Translations under genes and position numbers: made by a program
Shown here: positions 9,801 to 10,293 of the stretch, in pieces
How the letters are laid out: each line of letters starts with the position of its first letter
How positions within the stretch are numbered: position 1 is the stretch's first letter
The notes under the pieces: model-generated
Seen by the model: the letters and a program-made list of their open reading frames with translations, nothing else
What the model was told of the DNA's origin: nothing
Databases searched by the model: none
Assembly: GCA_017647065.1 (NCBI GenBank)
Contig: JAGCLI010000060.1
Location: 1 to 10,293, forward strand
Length of the DNA stretch: 10,293 bases
Direction of reading: 5' to 3'
DNA from: Bacteroidales bacterium
GTDB taxonomy: Bacteria > Bacteroidota > Bacteroidia > Bacteroidales > P3

Positions 9801-10293
9801 GCTATCTGCTCCTGTTTCTGTCCAAGCAACGTCTATTGTAGATGTTGTTATATTTTCAGCAGTTACGCCTTGAACTTGAGAACAAGATGATACTGATAAT
9901 GAAACATTGTCAATTGCAGCAGGTGTTGCTAATTCTGCATCTACTGTATAACCAAGTGCTGTGAATACCAAACGTTTTTCTCCTGTAACATTTCCAAGGA
10001 ATACTCTTTCTGTTTGCCATTCATCAGAACCTGTTACTACTGCTATCATATTAGCAGAGTTTAATAAACCTGTTGCAAGAGGAGCTACATCTACTAAATA
10101 TGCTGCTATACCTCCGTAAACACTAGTTCCTTCTTGACGACCTGTTACTTTCCAATCAAATGTAAGTTCAAATTCGTCTTCAGTTTCACCGAAGTCAAAG
10201 TCTTTCCATAGGTGAGAAATTGTTTGTGAAGAAGATAATGTTGCTGCATAAGATTCTCCGTCATTTGAAATGTATGCTGCAGGTGCTTCATTA
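6834..10293 (-). CDS. T9SS-exported multi-domain adhesin-like surface protein, paralogue of its neighbour (partial, 5' end outside window)
   Basis: The frame is open from 10292 to the stop at 6834-6836, giving 1152 visible codons. The Met codon at 10047-10049 lies inside a J-like domain and is not the start. Visible domains (residue 1 = codon at 10292): end of a J-like domain (1-138, ends AAIDNVSL), FN3 (137-222), J-like (226-406, ends IIDNVSV), FN3 (409-496), J-like (497-662, ends LVDNFTV), acidic linker (663-679), FN3 (680-759), second acidic linker (761-769), two nearly identical FN3-like repeats (770-865, 866-961), a diverged third (962-1066), and a T9SS type A sorting domain (1075-1152). 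Up to residue 662 it lines up module for module with the last part of the downstream gene; the linker and repeat region is absent there. It is richer in Ala, Thr, Val and Glu, and poorer in Asn, Ile and Lys, than that paralogue. Surface adhesion is inferred from domain type. Confidence 0.92.
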   Translation of the reverse strand, partial: NEAPAAYISNDGESYAATLSSSQTISHLWKDFDFGETEDEFELTFDWKVTGRQEGTSVYGGIAAYLVDVAPLATGLLNSANMIAVVTGSDEWQTERVFLGNVTGEKRLVFTALGYTVDAELATPAAIDNVSLSVSSCSQVQGVTAENITTSTIDVAWTETGADSYIITYRAEGSEEELTETVTSSPFTLEELTSATRYIITVTAVCGSEQAVASNAIAATTLQEPVEIPYTCDFEEAGANGWLLRNGSCTNKWYVGTRTGGTSGELFISSNGGTSATYTSSGGVVVAEKLFQLGATDSIRISFDVTVSGESCCDYLKVFFVDPTVAIDPTTNYSTIDYASSSYTTGTIGGAKINQQSGTVHKDITIENAAPNGLQKLVFLWRNDGSLQYDPPAIIDNVSVEGAGEEITCAKPTAVVASAITSTSATISWTDNDESHSAWNVYYKAAGEEEYTMVSASETSIELTDLSVATTYSVYVTTDCGDEESNPTTAISFVTLCDVITEYPYVQNFEGVSLGATPICWSVEAIQGTTGLYDNAWAVIDEYELGVITFISGDAIWHTYEPGVSGRLITPMFDLTSLTNPYVKFDYAKLSWSGIAESLTVSYRASADEAWTELATMNGTTDQWVLDSIALPNPSETYQIAFVSAGVDGYGVLVDNFTVYDAEEGEGGEDPDPEPEPEPCDAPTALAASNITETTADITWNGTASTYEFKLNSGAAETLTTTSKSLTGLTANTAYTVEVRAICEDQQSAWVTTTFTTLAEQGGEDPDPEIVAPVVATTAATSITHESATLNGTITVGSETITAQGFKYKAQSASTWTTVSATGTTISAVVNGLTAQTAYVFKAFATTASGTVEGAEMTFTTSAAPIVAPVVVTSAATGVDHQSAILNGTITAGSETITAQGFQYKAQSATTWSEVSATGTTISAVVNGLTEQTTYIFKAYATTASGTVEGNEMTFTTTAAPVVVVLGEVTTTPATNVGNTSATLNGALVSAGESENFTVGFALATVADFTLEDNNVQNITATLNANTFSQAVNDLVEGQTYFYRAYITNEAGTAYGTVETFTLSGLNDAIAGMLQATIYPNPATDNATLEINGLNQEAKVVVSDLQGRILSQDNIKAGTTRYTLNVSNMSSGVYYIRIITDNVVSTQKLIVE
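6837..7070 (-). other. T9SS type A C-terminal sorting domain of the partial adhesin
   Basis: These are the last 78 residues. They begin QATIYPNPA and contain SDLQGRIL, SSGVYYIRI and terminal STQKLIVE. The expected role is recognition and removal by the T9SS sortase. The final 24 coding bases plus the stop are identical in DNA to the neighbouring gene. Confidence 0.92.
7095..7409 (-). repeat. Third, diverged FN3-like repeat (R3)
   Basis: Residues 962-1066 share the frame of R1 and R2: a T..A..V....ATLNG opening, a GF strand, a hydrophobic L.....Y.YRAY strand, and GT.YG..ETFT near the end. The sequence is otherwise well diverged and about nine residues longer. It lies directly before the sorting domain. 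Confidence 0.75.
7410..7697 (-). repeat. 96-residue FN3-like tandem repeat, copy R2
   Basis: This is exactly 288 bp and in frame, starting IVAPVV and ending TTAAP. By eye about 78 of 96 residues match copy R1, including blocks such as NGTIT, GSETITAQGF, VSATGTTISAVVNGLT and ATTASGTVEG. The DNA is also closely similar. It has no cysteine. Confidence 0.93.
7698..7985 (-). repeat. 96-residue FN3-like tandem repeat, copy R1
   Basis: This is exactly 288 bp and abuts R2 with no gap, starting IVAPVV and ending TSAAP. The equal length and high identity point to a recent unequal duplication, much younger than the J/FN3 modules elsewhere in the protein. Such fold units typically form a stalk that spaces the adhesive domains from the anchor. 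Confidence 0.93.
7990..8011. repeat. 22-bp linker direct repeat, copy 1
   Basis: This encodes part of the GGEDPDPE linker. It matches 8275-8296 with one mismatch in 22 bases, and 16 consecutive bases are identical (7996-8011 and 8281-8296). The two copies are 285 bp apart, which is 95 codons and keeps the frame. Confidence 0.85.
8256..8306 (-). other. Acidic Pro/Glu/Asp linker
   Basis: Residues 663-679 read EEGEGGEDPDPEPEPEP. This low-complexity, negatively charged, Pro-rich stretch is probably an extended spacer between the J-like domain and the following FN3. The neighbouring paralogue has only a short unrelated segment (residues about 2099-2115) at this point. Confidence 0.85.
8275..8296. 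repeat. 22-bp linker direct repeat, copy 2
   Basis: This is the partner of 7990-8011. Together the copies bracket one FN3 domain (8016-8255), so the FN3 sits between two versions of the same GGEDPDPE linker. Confidence 0.85.

Noticed and set aside
10047..10049. Met codon as the start of the upstream adhesin
   Set aside because: The frame stays open to the window edge, and the 81 codons before it align with the J-like domain of the paralogue (YISNDGES against YISKDGGI), so the gene starts outside the window.

Overview
The window holds two very large, tandem, same-orientation genes on the minus strand. Both encode secreted, multi-domain surface proteins of the kind exported by the type IX secretion system (T9SS). 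The organism is therefore almost certainly a member of the Bacteroidota. Four things support this: T9SS type A C-terminal sorting domains on both proteins, a TAnnTTTG-type promoter box, no Shine-Dalgarno sequence at the one visible start, and AT-rich DNA. The genus cannot be told from the sequence.

Layout, in the direction of transcription (high to low coordinates). (1) 10293-6834 is the 3' part of a first gene, whose 5' end lies outside the window; 1152 codons are visible. (2) 6812-6779 is a strong intrinsic terminator. (3) 6778-6635 is a very A-rich (plus strand) spacer with a promoter box for the next gene. (4) 6634-53 is a complete 2193-residue gene. (5) 28-1 is a second terminator hairpin, cut by the window edge, whose sequence is identical to the first, loop and flank included.

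The complete protein has a signal peptide, an N-terminal beta-rich domain, then seven alternating FN3 and cleaved-adhesin/choice-of-anchor-J-like domains, then the sorting domain. The partial protein is a paralogue: its visible part lines up module for module with the last two and a half modules of the complete one. It differs by about 400 extra residues between the last J-like domain and the sorting domain: acidic Pro/Glu/Asp linkers, one Cys-bearing FN3, two nearly identical 96-residue FN3-like repeats and a third diverged one.

Both proteins are probably cell-surface or released adhesins exported by the T9SS, whose machinery is not in this window. I see no RNA genes, CRISPR, transposase or phage genes, and no clear sign of a wholly new system. 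The points of interest are the paralogue pair, the identical terminator repeats, the direct-repeat-bounded FN3 cassette, and a regular cysteine pattern in the FN3 domains.
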